Below are positions 30,499 through 38,858 of a DNA stretch of 64,000 nt, piece after piece; position 1 is the stretch's first letter; the number at the start of each line of letters is the position of its first letter. This DNA is from Polynucleobacter necessarius (GTDB taxonomy: Bacteria; Pseudomonadota; Gammaproteobacteria; Burkholderiales; Burkholderiaceae). The DNA is taken from the NCBI RefSeq assembly GCF_900096755.1, contig NZ_LT615227.1, positions 584,457 through 648,456 on the forward strand. The letters are read 5' to 3'. Both the position numbers and the translations under genes were made by a program. The notes under the pieces were generated by a model that saw nothing but the letters and a program-made list of their open reading frames with translations, was not told where the DNA came from and did not search any database.

Positions 30499-31836
30499 AT
30501 GGGAATTAATACTGATATTGAAGCGGTCGACGATATATTTCAAGAGGGCATCGATATTCCAATCTTGCTAAAGATACCGCGAGTTGGCAGAGATCAGCCG
30601 GTAGAGAGTTTGACTGGATTTGAAACTGAGCTCACCATCTTGCGCTCACTAAAAAGTCCTTACGTTCCCAAGTATTTAGGCTCCGGCAATATGGCTACGC
30701 GCCCCTATATTGCAATGGAAAGAGTTGTGGGTAGGCCGCTTGAGGACTACATCAAAGAAGGTAAAGTTTTTACGATTGATGAAGTGGTGCGCATTGGCGC
30801 AGATTTAGCGCAAGCAGTTCAGTCGCTGCACTCTCAAGATGCCATTCATCTAGATATCAAACCAGAAAATATTTTGGTTGATGACCAAGGTAAGCTGACA
30901 TTAATTGATTTTGGTTTGTCACGCCATGCACGCTATCCTGACTTGCTTGCAGAAGAGATGCGAAAAGGCGTTGGCTCTGCGCCGTATATTTCTCCTGAGC
31001 AAGTAGCAGGTATTCGCTCTGATTCACGAAGCGATATTTTTTCCATTGGCGTGATCATGTATGAACTACTAACTGGCGATTTGCCATTTGGTAATCCACA
31101 AACAATGAGCGGGCTGCGCAGACGCATGTGGGCCGAACCCTTCCCATTAAGAGCAATTCGTCGTAAGATTCCTCGCTGGCTACAAGAAGTGGTTCTTAGA
31201 TGCCTGGAGCCACGCGCTGCCGATCGATATCAAAGTGCTGCGCGCTTGCGTCAAGTATTGCGAGACCCAGAAGGCGTCACGCTTACGGAGCGGGCTGACC
31301 GAGTTGAACCTCCCAGCTTTTGGGAAAACCTCAAAGGCATGTTCAAGGCTGCCGGCTACGAACCCTCACCTAGCCCACGCCCCAGTATGGGCAATTTTGA
31401 TGCGCCCCTCATGATTGCTGCAATTGATACCCGTCAGTCTGATGAAGACTTGCGTGAGCGCATGCAAATTACCGCAAAAAACTTATTACAAGCTTATCCC
31501 GAAAGTCGCTTAGTTTGCTTAAGCACTATTAGCAGCACCCCCACATTTGAAGGCAACCAAGAAAATGAAACTGCCAGTGGGATTGTGCGTGGCCACTTGG
31601 TGCAATTGATGGATTGGGCCAAGCCTCTTAAATTGCCCCCAGAAAGAATTTCTTATCACGTGCTCGAAGCGCTTGACCCCGCCTCTCGTATTGTGGAGTT
31701 TGCCAAAGACAATGATAATGATGCGTCCTTCATTCTGATCGGTGCATCACATAAACTTCCTAACAAGGTAACTCCCTGGAGAACCTCGATGACCAAGATT
31801 GTCGAGGAAGCGCCCTACAAGCGTACATATTGTTAG
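30499..31836 (+). CDS. Serine/threonine protein kinase fused to universal stress protein domain
   Basis: Residues ~20-260 form a Hanks-type kinase: beta-3 lysine K25 (LLKIP), HLDIKPEN (117-124, catalytic D119; Leu replaces the usual Arg), DFG (137-139) and SPEQ (165-168). Residues ~305-445 resemble a UspA domain ending with ILIGASHK. The N-lobe is short: no glycine-rich loop precedes K25, though related kinase-USP proteins I recall begin with one, so the 5' end may be deleted. The start at 30499 lies 6 bp after the phosphoesterase remnant. Substrate unknown; activity doubtful. Confidence 0.85.
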   Translation: MGINTDIEAVDDIFQEGIDIPILLKIPRVGRDQPVESLTGFETELTILRSLKSPYVPKYLGSGNMATRPYIAMERVVGRPLEDYIKEGKVFTIDEVVRIGADLAQAVQSLHSQDAIHLDIKPENILVDDQGKLTLIDFGLSRHARYPDLLAEEMRKGVGSAPYISPEQVAGIRSDSRSDIFSIGVIMYELLTGDLPFGNPQTMSGLRRRMWAEPFPLRAIRRKIPRWLQEVVLRCLEPRAADRYQSAARLRQVLRDPEGVTLTERADRVEPPSFWENLKGMFKAAGYEPSPSPRPSMGNFDAPLMIAAIDTRQSDEDLRERMQITAKNLLQAYPESRLVCLSTISSTPTFEGNQENETASGIVRGHLVQLMDWAKPLKLPPERISYHVLEALDPASRIVEFAKDNDNDASFILIGASHKLPNKVTPWRTSMTKIVEEAPYKRTYC

Positions 31837-31872
31837 AACCTAGGAAGCCCTAGCGCCCCTTATAGCCTGCAT

Positions 31873-32628
31873 TTGACGGATAATGCAGGCATGGAAGAAA
31901 AAGTACGCGTCTCTAAATTGCTCTCCGAGCTAGGCCTATGCTCACGTCGCGAGGCTGACTCATACATTGAACAAGGTTTAGTCACTGTTGATGGTGAGGT
32001 TGTAAATGAGCTAGGCGTGCGTGCTTTTCGTCACCAAAAAATTGAATTGCAATCCGGCGCCAAAGCACAACAAGCATCTCGTATTACAGTCATTCTGAAC
32101 AAACCAGTTGGCTACATCTCTCACTACGATGATGAACAAGAATATCAGCCCGCAGCTTCCTTAATTACACCTGAAAATTACTTTGCTAGCCCGCTAGACA
32201 AAGGCAGAAGCCCTCGGTTTAACACTAAGGGCTTAGCGCCTGCAGGAAGACTAGACATTGACTCCACAGGTATGTTGGTTTTAACTCAAGATGGTCGTAT
32301 TGCTAAATTGCTGATTGGTGAAAATAGCCCGATCGAAAAAGAATATTTAGTCCGCGTTGAGGGGAAGCTTTCATTCGAAGATTTGGATCGCCTAAGACAT
32401 GGCTTATCACTTGATGGCGTCGAACTAAAACCCGCACAAGTAAGTTGGCAGAATGAAGACCAACTTCGATTTGTATTGCGCGAAGGACGTAAGCGCCAAA
32501 TTCGCCGGATGTGTGAGATGGTCGGACTTAAGGTGCTCGGCTTAAAGCGCGTGAGAATGGGTCGAATCTCATTAGGTCCGCTGCTACCCGGCCAATGGCG
32601 CTATGTAGGGCCTCATGAGCAGTTCTGA
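31873..32628 (+). CDS. 23S rRNA pseudouridine synthase (RluF/RsuA family)
   Basis: An S4 RNA-binding domain at about 10-55 (RVSKLLSELGLCSRREAD) is followed by the synthase domain with the catalytic Asp128 in GRLDIDSTGML (125-135) and REGRKRQIRRM. The insert with KGRSPRF resembles RluF, which modifies U2604 in 23S rRNA, so that is the likely target. TTG 31873 or ATG 31891 may be the start; the latter leaves the S4 domain whole. Confidence 0.88.
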   Translation: MTDNAGMEEKVRVSKLLSELGLCSRREADSYIEQGLVTVDGEVVNELGVRAFRHQKIELQSGAKAQQASRITVILNKPVGYISHYDDEQEYQPAASLITPENYFASPLDKGRSPRFNTKGLAPAGRLDIDSTGMLVLTQDGRIAKLLIGENSPIEKEYLVRVEGKLSFEDLDRLRHGLSLDGVELKPAQVSWQNEDQLRFVLREGRKRQIRRMCEMVGLKVLGLKRVRMGRISLGPLLPGQWRYVGPHEQF

Positions 32629-32644
32629 GGTACCTTGGCACGCT

Positions 32645-32650
32645 TATAAT
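32645..32650 (+). promoter_or_regulatory. -10 element upstream of prfC
   Basis: A perfect TATAAT at 32645-32650 suggests transcription start near 32657, leaving a leader of only ~10-30 nt. The -35 region is weak. It limits where prfC translation can begin. Confidence 0.5.
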
Positions 32651-32680
32651 TGCGCCCAATCCTAGATTAATCAGCGCAGA

Positions 32681-34315
32681 ATTACCATCGAAACCTTAAC
32701 CACCAGCACTCCAGGCGCAGAAGTACTTAGACGCCGCAGCTTTGCCATCATCTCCCATCCAGATGCAGGTAAAACTACGCTTACTGAAAAATTATTGCTG
32801 TACGCGGGAGCGATTCAAATTGCAGGAAGTGTTAAAGCTCGCAAAGCGAGTCGTCATGCAACATCTGACTGGATGGAAATTGAAAAGCAACGCGGCATTT
32901 CTGTAGCGAGCTCAGTGATGCAGATGGAATACCGTGACTGCATCATTAATTTGCTTGACACTCCGGGTCACCAAGACTTCTCTGAAGATACCTATCGTGT
33001 ACTTACTGCAGTTGACTCCGCCCTGATGGTGATCGATGCAGCAAATGGTGTCGAATCCCAAACCTTGCGCTTGCTTGAAGTTTGCCGTGCGCGCAATACG
33101 CCCATTGTGACATTCATCAACAAGATGGACCGTGAGGTAAATCCTCCGATGGAGTTAATGGACGAGATTGAAACTGCTCTTGGCATTGAAGTGGTTCCCT
33201 TTACCTGGCCTGTTGGCATGGGCAAATCTTTTGCCGGCGAAATTGATATTGCCAACATGCGCATGCGGATGTTTAAAGCCGGCGAAGATCGTGTCACCGA
33301 GGACTCCCATGCAGTGGTTGATGTAAATGATCCCGCGCTGAAAGAGCGCCTAGGCACAGACCTAGAGAATGCATTGGCTGAAGTGGAGCTCATTAAAGAA
33401 GCCATGCCAGCATTTGACCTTGAGGCATTTTTAGCTGGGCGTCAGTCACCCGTCTTCTTTGGTTCAGCCATTAACAACTTTGGCGTGCGTGAGATTCTCA
33501 ATACCTTAGTTGAATTAGCGCCATCGCCAGGTTCACGCAAGGCTTTGCAGCGCGAAGTTAGTCCAGCAGAAAATAAATTCTCTGCCGTCGTGTTCAAGAT
33601 TCAAGCAAACATGGATCCCGCTCATCGCGACCGCGTAGCGTTTTTACGCATTTGCTCTGGCCACTTTCAGCGCGGCATGAAATTAAAAATTTGTCGCAAT
33701 GGAAAAGAAGTGCGCACGAACAATGCGCTATCTTTCTTATCCCAGAGGCGTGACATTTTGGATGAAGCCTTTCCTGGTGACATCATTGGCCTGCCAAATC
33801 ACGGCCTGCTTCGCTTAGGCGACACCCTGACTGAAGGCGAGCAATTGCAATTTACTGGTTTGCCATTCTTTGCGCCAGAAATCTTCCGCATGGTTGAGTC
33901 TGCCGATCCATTACGATCAAAGCAATTGCGTACCGGACTGATGCAGTTGGGTGAAGAAGGTGCAATTCAAGTCTTTAGGCCAATGGCGGGAGGCACCATG
34001 CTGCTTGGCGCCTTTGGTCAGCTTCAGTTTGAGGTGGTAAGCCATCGCCTGCAGACAGAATATGGCGCAGAAGTACGACTGCTACCGGCTCGCTATAGCC
34101 TGGCTCGCTGGGTAAGCTCGGATGATCCTGTTGCCTTGAAAAAATTTACCCAAGAAAATATTCATCGCATGGCAGAGGATGTGGTCGGCGCATCAGTATT
34201 TCTAGCCTCGCACAAATCAGAGCTCGATGTAGCGCAACAGCGTTGGGAGTATATTCAATTCCACGCCCTAAGAGAGCATGCTGGCCTGATTTATCAATCA
34301 GACTTGGCGGGTTAA
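32681..34315 (+). CDS. prfC: Peptide chain release factor 3, no standard start codon
   Basis: RF3 is a translational GTPase that recycles RF1/RF2. ISHPDAGKTTLTEKLLLYAGAIQ contains the P-loop; DTPGHQDF and NKMDRE are the G3 and G4 motifs. The frame is open from after TAG at 32663 but has no ATG, GTG or TTG before the P-loop; the first is TTG at 32795, which would delete it. ATT at 32681 (ITIETLTTSTPG) fits length (544 residues) and promoter position best; it may derive from ATG. ATT starts are known for infC. Either the protein uses a rare start or expression is lost. Confidence 0.85.
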   Translation: MTIETLTTSTPGAEVLRRRSFAIISHPDAGKTTLTEKLLLYAGAIQIAGSVKARKASRHATSDWMEIEKQRGISVASSVMQMEYRDCIINLLDTPGHQDFSEDTYRVLTAVDSALMVIDAANGVESQTLRLLEVCRARNTPIVTFINKMDREVNPPMELMDEIETALGIEVVPFTWPVGMGKSFAGEIDIANMRMRMFKAGEDRVTEDSHAVVDVNDPALKERLGTDLENALAEVELIKEAMPAFDLEAFLAGRQSPVFFGSAINNFGVREILNTLVELAPSPGSRKALQREVSPAENKFSAVVFKIQANMDPAHRDRVAFLRICSGHFQRGMKLKICRNGKEVRTNNALSFLSQRRDILDEAFPGDIIGLPNHGLLRLGDTLTEGEQLQFTGLPFFAPEIFRMVESADPLRSKQLRTGLMQLGEEGAIQVFRPMAGGTMLLGAFGQLQFEVVSHRLQTEYGAEVRLLPARYSLARWVSSDDPVALKKFTQENIHRMAEDVVGASVFLASHKSELDVAQQRWEYIQFHALREHAGLIYQSDLAG

Positions 34316-34333
34316 CTACACCGCCTTTTTATT

Positions 34334-34582
34334 TCATTGGCGCGTTGTTTTGCAATCAAATACAGTCACTAACTGAGTGTCACTACTTTTGAATGCGGCC
34401 ACTTTGCCATATTGCTCACAATAGGCGCTTGCTTTTTTGCTTAGCTGCTCCATCGATTCGCCACTGGTATTTAAAAAAGTTACGTGGTTTGCATCTGAGG
34501 CATCCGTATACACGGCCGCACATGAACAAAGGACCAAAATACAGCTGATAGCTAATGCTAAAAATTTCAGCGATGTATTCAT
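34334..34582 (-). CDS. Small lipoprotein of unknown function
   Basis: The 82-residue protein has a signal peptide with lipobox-like LCSC at about residues 18-21, then a short soluble domain with two further cysteines (AYCEQYG and VFDCKT) that could form a disulfide in the periplasm. No family recognised. It overlaps the DUF2798-like gene by 4 bp (ATGA), so the two are co-translated. Confidence 0.7.
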   Translation of the reverse strand: MNTSLKFLALAISCILVLCSCAAVYTDASDANHVTFLNTSGESMEQLSKKASAYCEQYGKVAAFKSSDTQLVTVFDCKTTRQ

Positions 34583-34833
34583 TTGCTCATCCCCAGTCTA
34601 TTCAGAATCTTGGCGCTGATCTTGCTGGCCAATGGCCTATAAATCAGAATGCAAACGATGGCTACTGGATAGGCTACCGCCCAAACCTCTAGCCATACTA
34701 AGAAGAAATTTTCTGCGAGACCAACGCGCACAAATGTAGTGGCAAGAGTGATGCTTAAGGACATTAAAAAGCCCATTACAAGGGCAAACACAAGATTAGC
34801 TAAATTCATCATGCATACATCATAGCGTCTCAA
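34579..34833 (-). CDS. DUF2798-like two-helix membrane protein
   Basis: The 84-residue protein has two hydrophobic segments (about 12-33 and 43-63) with FLMSLSITLATTF and FFLVWLEVWAVAYPVAI, which match the DUF2798 pattern of paired helices ending in a conserved proline. Start could be one of the internal methionines MMNLANL. Function unknown. Expressed with the lipoprotein downstream. Confidence 0.7.
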   Translation of the reverse strand: MRRYDVCMMNLANLVFALVMGFLMSLSITLATTFVRVGLAENFFLVWLEVWAVAYPVAIVCILIYRPLASKISAKILNRLGMSK

Positions 34834-34939
34834 GTGCTTAACTGTTATTCTGAACTGTGATCACTATCGTGCGTCCTAGACAGGGGAATCTCATTAACAA
34901 TGCTTTGAGATTCATCATTCCATTACTCTAGGAAAATTC

Positions 34940-35122
34940 ATGGCTGTTGGCCAAAATCAAAGATCCAGAAAAAATGACTCTATGCTTACCAAAACAGGTA
35001 AAACGCGCCTAGGACCCCTTAACGTAACCCAGCTTACCAAGCTAATAGAAGCGAGCACCAAACCAAAAGAAAAGGGCAAGCTTTTACGAGCGCTCAGCAA
35101 ACACAAAGTTGTTGCTGCATAA
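34940..35122 (+). CDS. Small basic protein of unknown function
   Basis: The 60-residue product is rich in lysine and arginine, with GKTRLGPLNVTQLTKLIEAS in the middle and no membrane segment or signal. AGGAAAATTC precedes the ATG as a ribosome-binding site, and a strong terminator follows 3 bp after the stop, so this is an independent transcription unit and probably real. The charge suggests nucleic-acid binding, but nothing more specific can be said. Confidence 0.7.
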   Translation: MAVGQNQRSRKNDSMLTKTGKTRLGPLNVTQLTKLIEASTKPKEKGKLLRALSKHKVVAA

Positions 35123-35125
35123 CTA

Positions 35126-35156
35126 AAAAGCCCCGACACAACGGGGCTTTTTTTAT
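35126..35156. terminator. Intrinsic terminator
   Basis: AAAAAGCCCCG pairs with CGGGGCTTTTT across ACACAA, followed by further T on the plus strand and A-rich on the other side, so it can work in both directions. It ends the 60-residue gene and lies just beyond the stop of the EamA pseudogene on the minus strand. Confidence 0.9.
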
Positions 35157-35171
35157 TTATATCAAGATAGA

Positions 35172-36044
35172 TTACGCTCTTTTGACCAACATTCTTTTTC
35201 CAAGAATGACTGTCGATACAACCAACATAGAAAAAATAAAGTTCATTACCGTCAGTGAGTCTCCAAGTAAAACGCTAGCCGCTACCAGCGTACAAAAAGG
35301 TTGCACCAACTGTACTTGGCTAACGCGTGCGATACCGCCAATTGCAAGCCCCTCATACCAAAAGAAGAATCCTAGAAACATCGGGAAGAGGCTTAAATAA
35401 ACAAAGCTTGTCCAAGCTATTGCGCCAGCATGAATATATTCTGGGCTATAAGTAAGCCAGGCCATTACAGCATTCAACGGCAATGAAATGACCAGCGCTC
35501 AGGAAATAACTGCGCGTGGGTTGATCTTCCTAGACAATACGCCACCCTCTACATATCCAACGCATGCACTAATACCACCCAGCACCAACAAGCCATCAAC
35601 ATAAGTAAAGCTGCCTGAGCTCTTGAGGAGGGCGTACAGGACTACAAGGCCGGCGCCCAGAATAGAAACCAGCCAAAATCCTAGCGAAGGTCGTTCTTTA
35701 AAACGTAGCACTCCAATAACGGTTGTGGCAAGAGGCATCATTCCTAAAATAACTGCGCCATGTGACGATGAGCCTTGAGTCATCGCAACCGTTGTAAAAA
35801 TTAGAAAGCCAAATACGACGCCCAAGGATATGATCACAAACTTAATGAAATCCACTTTGCTAGGAATCGCTTCTTTTTTATAAAGAAGATATGCCAGCGC
35901 AACCAAGCCTGCCAGCAAGGCTCTGCCAAATGCAATGAAATAGGGGTTAAAGCTTAAAACTGCAATCTTGCTTACCGGCAGCGTTAAGCTGAATATCAAA
36001 ATGCCAATAAATCCAATTAGCATTCCCTTGCTTTCTCTATTCAC
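35172..36044 (-). pseudogene. EamA/DMT-family permease with in-frame TGA
   Basis: One frame of 291 codons, interrupted only by TGA at 35501-35499 (codon 182). Both sides belong to the same ten-helix drug/metabolite transporter: MIGFIGILIFSLTLPVSKIAV at the start, AVIS then stop then ALVISLPLNAVMAW. A tryptophan codon TGG fits the position and one G-to-A change explains it. This is a substitution, so it is not a homopolymer read error. Substrate cannot be predicted. Confidence 0.88.
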
Positions 36045-36093
36045 TATCGCCCTTTTTTAGTCTTGAATTGATTGTATTAACAATCTGCAAAGC

Positions 36094-36630
36094 ATGGGTT
36101 GTAATATGTACTCACTGCTTATGAAACTCAATGCCCACATTCAAGCCATATATATTGCGCCTTCGGCTGGAGCGCCGATGCAAGCTGTCAGCCGCCATGC
36201 CAAAGTCGATGCAAATCTAGGCATAGAGGGCGATCGCTATGCGCTTGGGACAGGCGCCTACTCGGACACTAAACCCACAAAGATTCGCCATATCAGCCTG
36301 ATTGCGTTAGCAGGTATTGAGATTGCGAATGATTGGCTTCGAGCAGGCGATGAGCCCATTTTTGATGGGGCTGAAACGCACCGCAACATTGTGCTCGAGG
36401 GCATCACAGCAAACGCACTTAACGACTTAGTTGGAAAGCAATTTTAGCTTGGAGAAATTCTCTTGCTGGGCACTGAACTTTGTACGCCGTGTCAGAGACC
36501 AGCTCAACTGCTAAATAGGCCAAGTTTTCTGGATGCATTTGAAGGGCGCGGCGGCATTCGGGCTGAAGTTATCACTTCGGGCATTCTGCAACTTGGCAGC
36601 AAACTACTCTTAAATACCGAGAATCTATGA
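36094..36630 (+). pseudogene. MOSC-domain protein with in-frame TAG
   Basis: HAIDANLGIEGDRYA-like (VDANLGIEGDRYA), HISLIALAGIE and AETHRNIVLEGI are MOSC core blocks. The frame stops at TAG 36445-36447 after GKQF, then the same frame goes on with LGEILLLGTELCTPCQRP, carrying the family's cysteines, to TGA at 36630. A single substitution therefore truncates a protein of 178 codons at codon 118. MOSC proteins handle sulfur from the molybdenum-cofactor sulfurase or N-hydroxylated substrates. The end overlaps the ATG of the GNAT gene. Confidence 0.88.
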
Positions 36631-37022
36631 TTGAATACCGCGATAACGCCAGCATCACTGCCGAGCAAGCTATTGATTTGTACGCTCGCTCAACACTTGG
36701 AGAGCGCCGCCCAATAAACAATGTCAAAACATTTGAAGCAATGCTTAAAAATGCCAACCTCACTATTACCGCCTGGGATGGCGAGAGCTTGGTGGGTATT
36801 TCTCGATCACTTACAGACTTTGCTTATGTCGCTTATCTCGCCGATCTGGCCGTAGATCAACAATATCAACGCTCGGGCATTGGCAAGCAATTGATTGAAG
36901 AAACTAAATCGCGACTTGACCCAGAATGCATGATTGTTTTGCTGGCCGCCCCCAAAGCCAACGAGTATTACGAGCATATTGGCTTTGAACATAATCCGCG
37001 CGCCTGGACTCTCAAAAAATAA
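36627..37022 (+). CDS. GNAT-family N-acetyltransferase
   Basis: The 131-residue protein has the GNAT acetyl-CoA site as DLAVDQQYQRSGIGKQLIEE (about 79-98; Q/RxxGxG/A motif). C-terminal YYEHIGFEHNPRAW is typical. Substrate unknown. It overlaps the MOSC gene by 4 bp (ATGA) and is intact even though its upstream partner is dead. Confidence 0.88.
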   Translation: MIEYRDNASITAEQAIDLYARSTLGERRPINNVKTFEAMLKNANLTITAWDGESLVGISRSLTDFAYVAYLADLAVDQQYQRSGIGKQLIEETKSRLDPECMIVLLAAPKANEYYEHIGFEHNPRAWTLKK

Positions 37023-37043
37023 TCTAGTCCTTATCATCACATC

Positions 37044-37577
37044 ATGACTATTACTCGTTTTTGCTTAGTACGCCATGGTGAAACCGACTGGAATGACGAG
37101 CACCGCCTTCAGGGCCATACTGATATTGACCTGAACGGGCGCGGCTTGGCGCAAGCTGAACAAATGGCGCGCGCACTTAAGCGTATCGAGCTCCAGTTTG
37201 ATGTTTTATATACCAGCGATCTTCAGCGTGCCGCAAAGACTGCCAAAGCTATCGAAGAATTATTTGCAGTATCTGCAATCACAGACGCAGAACTCAGAGA
37301 AAGGCATTTGGGCGCACTACAAGGACTCACCACCGAAGAAGCCCCAGAGCGCGAACCTCTGCTTTGGAAATCGCATCTCAGCAGAAATATTGAAGAAAAA
37401 TTGCGCGATGGTGAAAGTATTCAACAATTTGTTGATCGAATTCATACAGTCCTAGAGAAAATACGCAAGCAATATATCGGACAAACAATCTTATTAGTAA
37501 GCCATGGCGGCGCGCTCGACATGATGTACCGACTTGTCAGTAAGCAGCCCCTGGATGCTCAAAAAGTTGTTGCGGTA
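37044..37577 (+). pseudogene. Histidine phosphatase (phosphoglycerate mutase-like), 3' end deleted
   Basis: CLVRHGETDWN (catalytic His), SDLQRAAKTA, ELRERHLGALQG and LVSHGGALDMMYR identify a GpmB/CobC-type phosphatase. Homology ends after KVVAV near 37577, where the family has about 30 more residues (VPNASLNW and so on). The frame continues to 37721, but this tail is antisense to a TauE/SafE fragment. The C-terminus was thus removed by a deletion joining two convergent genes. The catalytic residues remain, so activity is possible but unlikely. Confidence 0.85.
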
Positions 37578-37781
37578 CACGCTCCACCACAAAAAAATTC
37601 GGGAAAGATTTGCGACCGTCGCAACCAAAGCAATCACTGGGATCGCCTGGATAGGTCTGTAGAAGTAGACCAAGGCGGGCATGAGAATGATCGTCGTACC
37701 AAACCCAATCACGCCACCTAGAACCCCAGCACCAAGACCCAGGGAGCCCAGGACTAAAGCCTGAAGAATAAGCTCAGACAA
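37578..37781 (-). pseudogene. TauE/SafE-family permease, N-terminal fragment only
   Basis: The ATG at 37781 starts LVLGSLGLGAGVLGGVIGFGTTIILMPAL and PIQAIPVIALVATVANLSRIFLWW, the first two to three helices of a TauE/SafE (DUF81) anion exporter. Homology stops near 37578 and the frame enters phosphatase DNA in antisense. A normal member has about 250 residues, so three quarters are missing. It is the mirror half of the deletion described for the phosphatase. Confidence 0.85.
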
Positions 37782-37834
37782 GTTTGCTCATCTCGATGAA
37801 TTGAATTAGCGCCAATCGTTTAATGCTGCACCGG

Positions 37835-38632
37835 TTAACCCAATGACTTTCTCAGGAGCAATAAATCTCTGTTGAACTCCCCAAAGGGCATCAACAAATT
37901 AGGGTATTCAAGCGAGAGAATCACATGGAGGCCAAAGCCCATTAAAGGCACATAGATAACCGCTAAAAACCAATCACTCTCTCGCTTTACTGCCATGGTG
38001 TAGCCTATCAACAGCGCACCAATACATAACAAAATATATAAAAATCGCATCAACAAAGACGGTGGATGCGCCTTTGTCTTGATCGCACCCGCATTAAATT
38101 CGGTCACTAGATTTCGCATTTGTGGAAGTAGAATTTCGTCGATCGCAGCCTTGCTATCTGGGGATGCCCTTAATGAGGCGGCAACCACCTCCTCGTTAAT
38201 CGCGCTAACCATGGCTAAAACCTTATCGCCACCACGATCAATGTCGCTCATGGATTCAATATTCTCATATGCCCCTAGACGCAAATCTAAAAGATCAGAC
38301 AAAGACTTCTTAATGACTATTTGATCGTCGGGCTGCAAATACTTCATTGAGGCATACAGGGCCTTAATGCTACCCGCCTGAATTCGAATGGTTTCTATAC
38401 GCGAATCGTAATGATTTGAGGCACTTGAAAAAGTAAAGCCTAAAACTAGGGCGGATAAACCAAAAATGGTGGCAACTAAGGAATCGCGAACAGCCACTCC
38501 GCCCTCTCCGTGCTTCTTAATTCGATAGCGCCCAAAAAGCCAGCCCAACGCCATAAATAATGAGATAGAGATTGCGAAAAAGGCTGGTGCTAAGCGAACT
38601 AACTCCAGGCTCAAACCATATAGTGGTTCCAT
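37835..38632 (-). CDS. DUF4239 (bestrophin-like) membrane protein
   Basis: The 265-residue protein has two N-terminal hydrophobic segments (about 11-30 and 50-66), a helical soluble middle (about 70-205), and two C-terminal segments (about 207-245), the layout of DUF4239. Motifs RDSLVATIFGLSALVLGFTFSSASNHYDSR and LEYPN are characteristic. Bestrophin similarity hints at an ion channel; not demonstrated. Intact. Confidence 0.85.
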   Translation of the reverse strand: MEPLYGLSLELVRLAPAFFAISISLFMALGWLFGRYRIKKHGEGGVAVRDSLVATIFGLSALVLGFTFSSASNHYDSRIETIRIQAGSIKALYASMKYLQPDDQIVIKKSLSDLLDLRLGAYENIESMSDIDRGGDKVLAMVSAINEEVVAASLRASPDSKAAIDEILLPQMRNLVTEFNAGAIKTKAHPPSLLMRFLYILLCIGALLIGYTMAVKRESDWFLAVIYVPLMGFGLHVILSLEYPNLLMPFGEFNRDLLLLRKSLG

Positions 38633-38640
38633 ATATTTGC

Positions 38641-38794
38641 CTATCTACCTTGGCAAGCAAGTGGCATTTCCGATAATGGCTTGCCTTGGCTGAAGTCACA
38701 ATTCACGCCAATCGGGGACGTACTGCTTGCAGCGCACGCTGCTAGCAGTACCAGAAAATAGTGCCGTTAAAACTGTCTTTGTTGTTCGCTTCAT
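38641..38794 (-). pseudogene. Small lipoprotein, frameshifted in a T-run within the signal peptide
   Basis: The ATG at 38794 encodes MKRTTKTVLTALF; the frame then misses, but removing one T from the four-T run (38755-38758) yields LVLLAACAASSTSPIGVNCDF, a perfect lipobox (LLAAC), and a frame running to TAG at 38641. The product would be about 50 residues. It was too small and too broken to appear as an open frame. It lies just downstream of a MAPEG gene on the same strand. Confidence 0.7.
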
Positions 38795-38858
38795 ATTCAC
38801 GTGAAATTGATTAGATCGGTTGTGCTCATTCTCCCACATTGAACCTAATTGATAAACA

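Noticed and set aside
35499..35501. TGA read as selenocysteine or tryptophan recoding in the EamA gene
   Set aside because: No SECIS-like context was seen, all other genes use TGA as stop normally, and many other genes nearby are broken; a nonsense mutation is simpler.
37494..37781. A 95-codon minus-strand frame that could be called a small membrane protein
   Set aside because: Only its first ~67 codons are TauE/SafE-like; the rest is antisense to the phosphatase. It is a deletion remnant, so only the homologous part is annotated.
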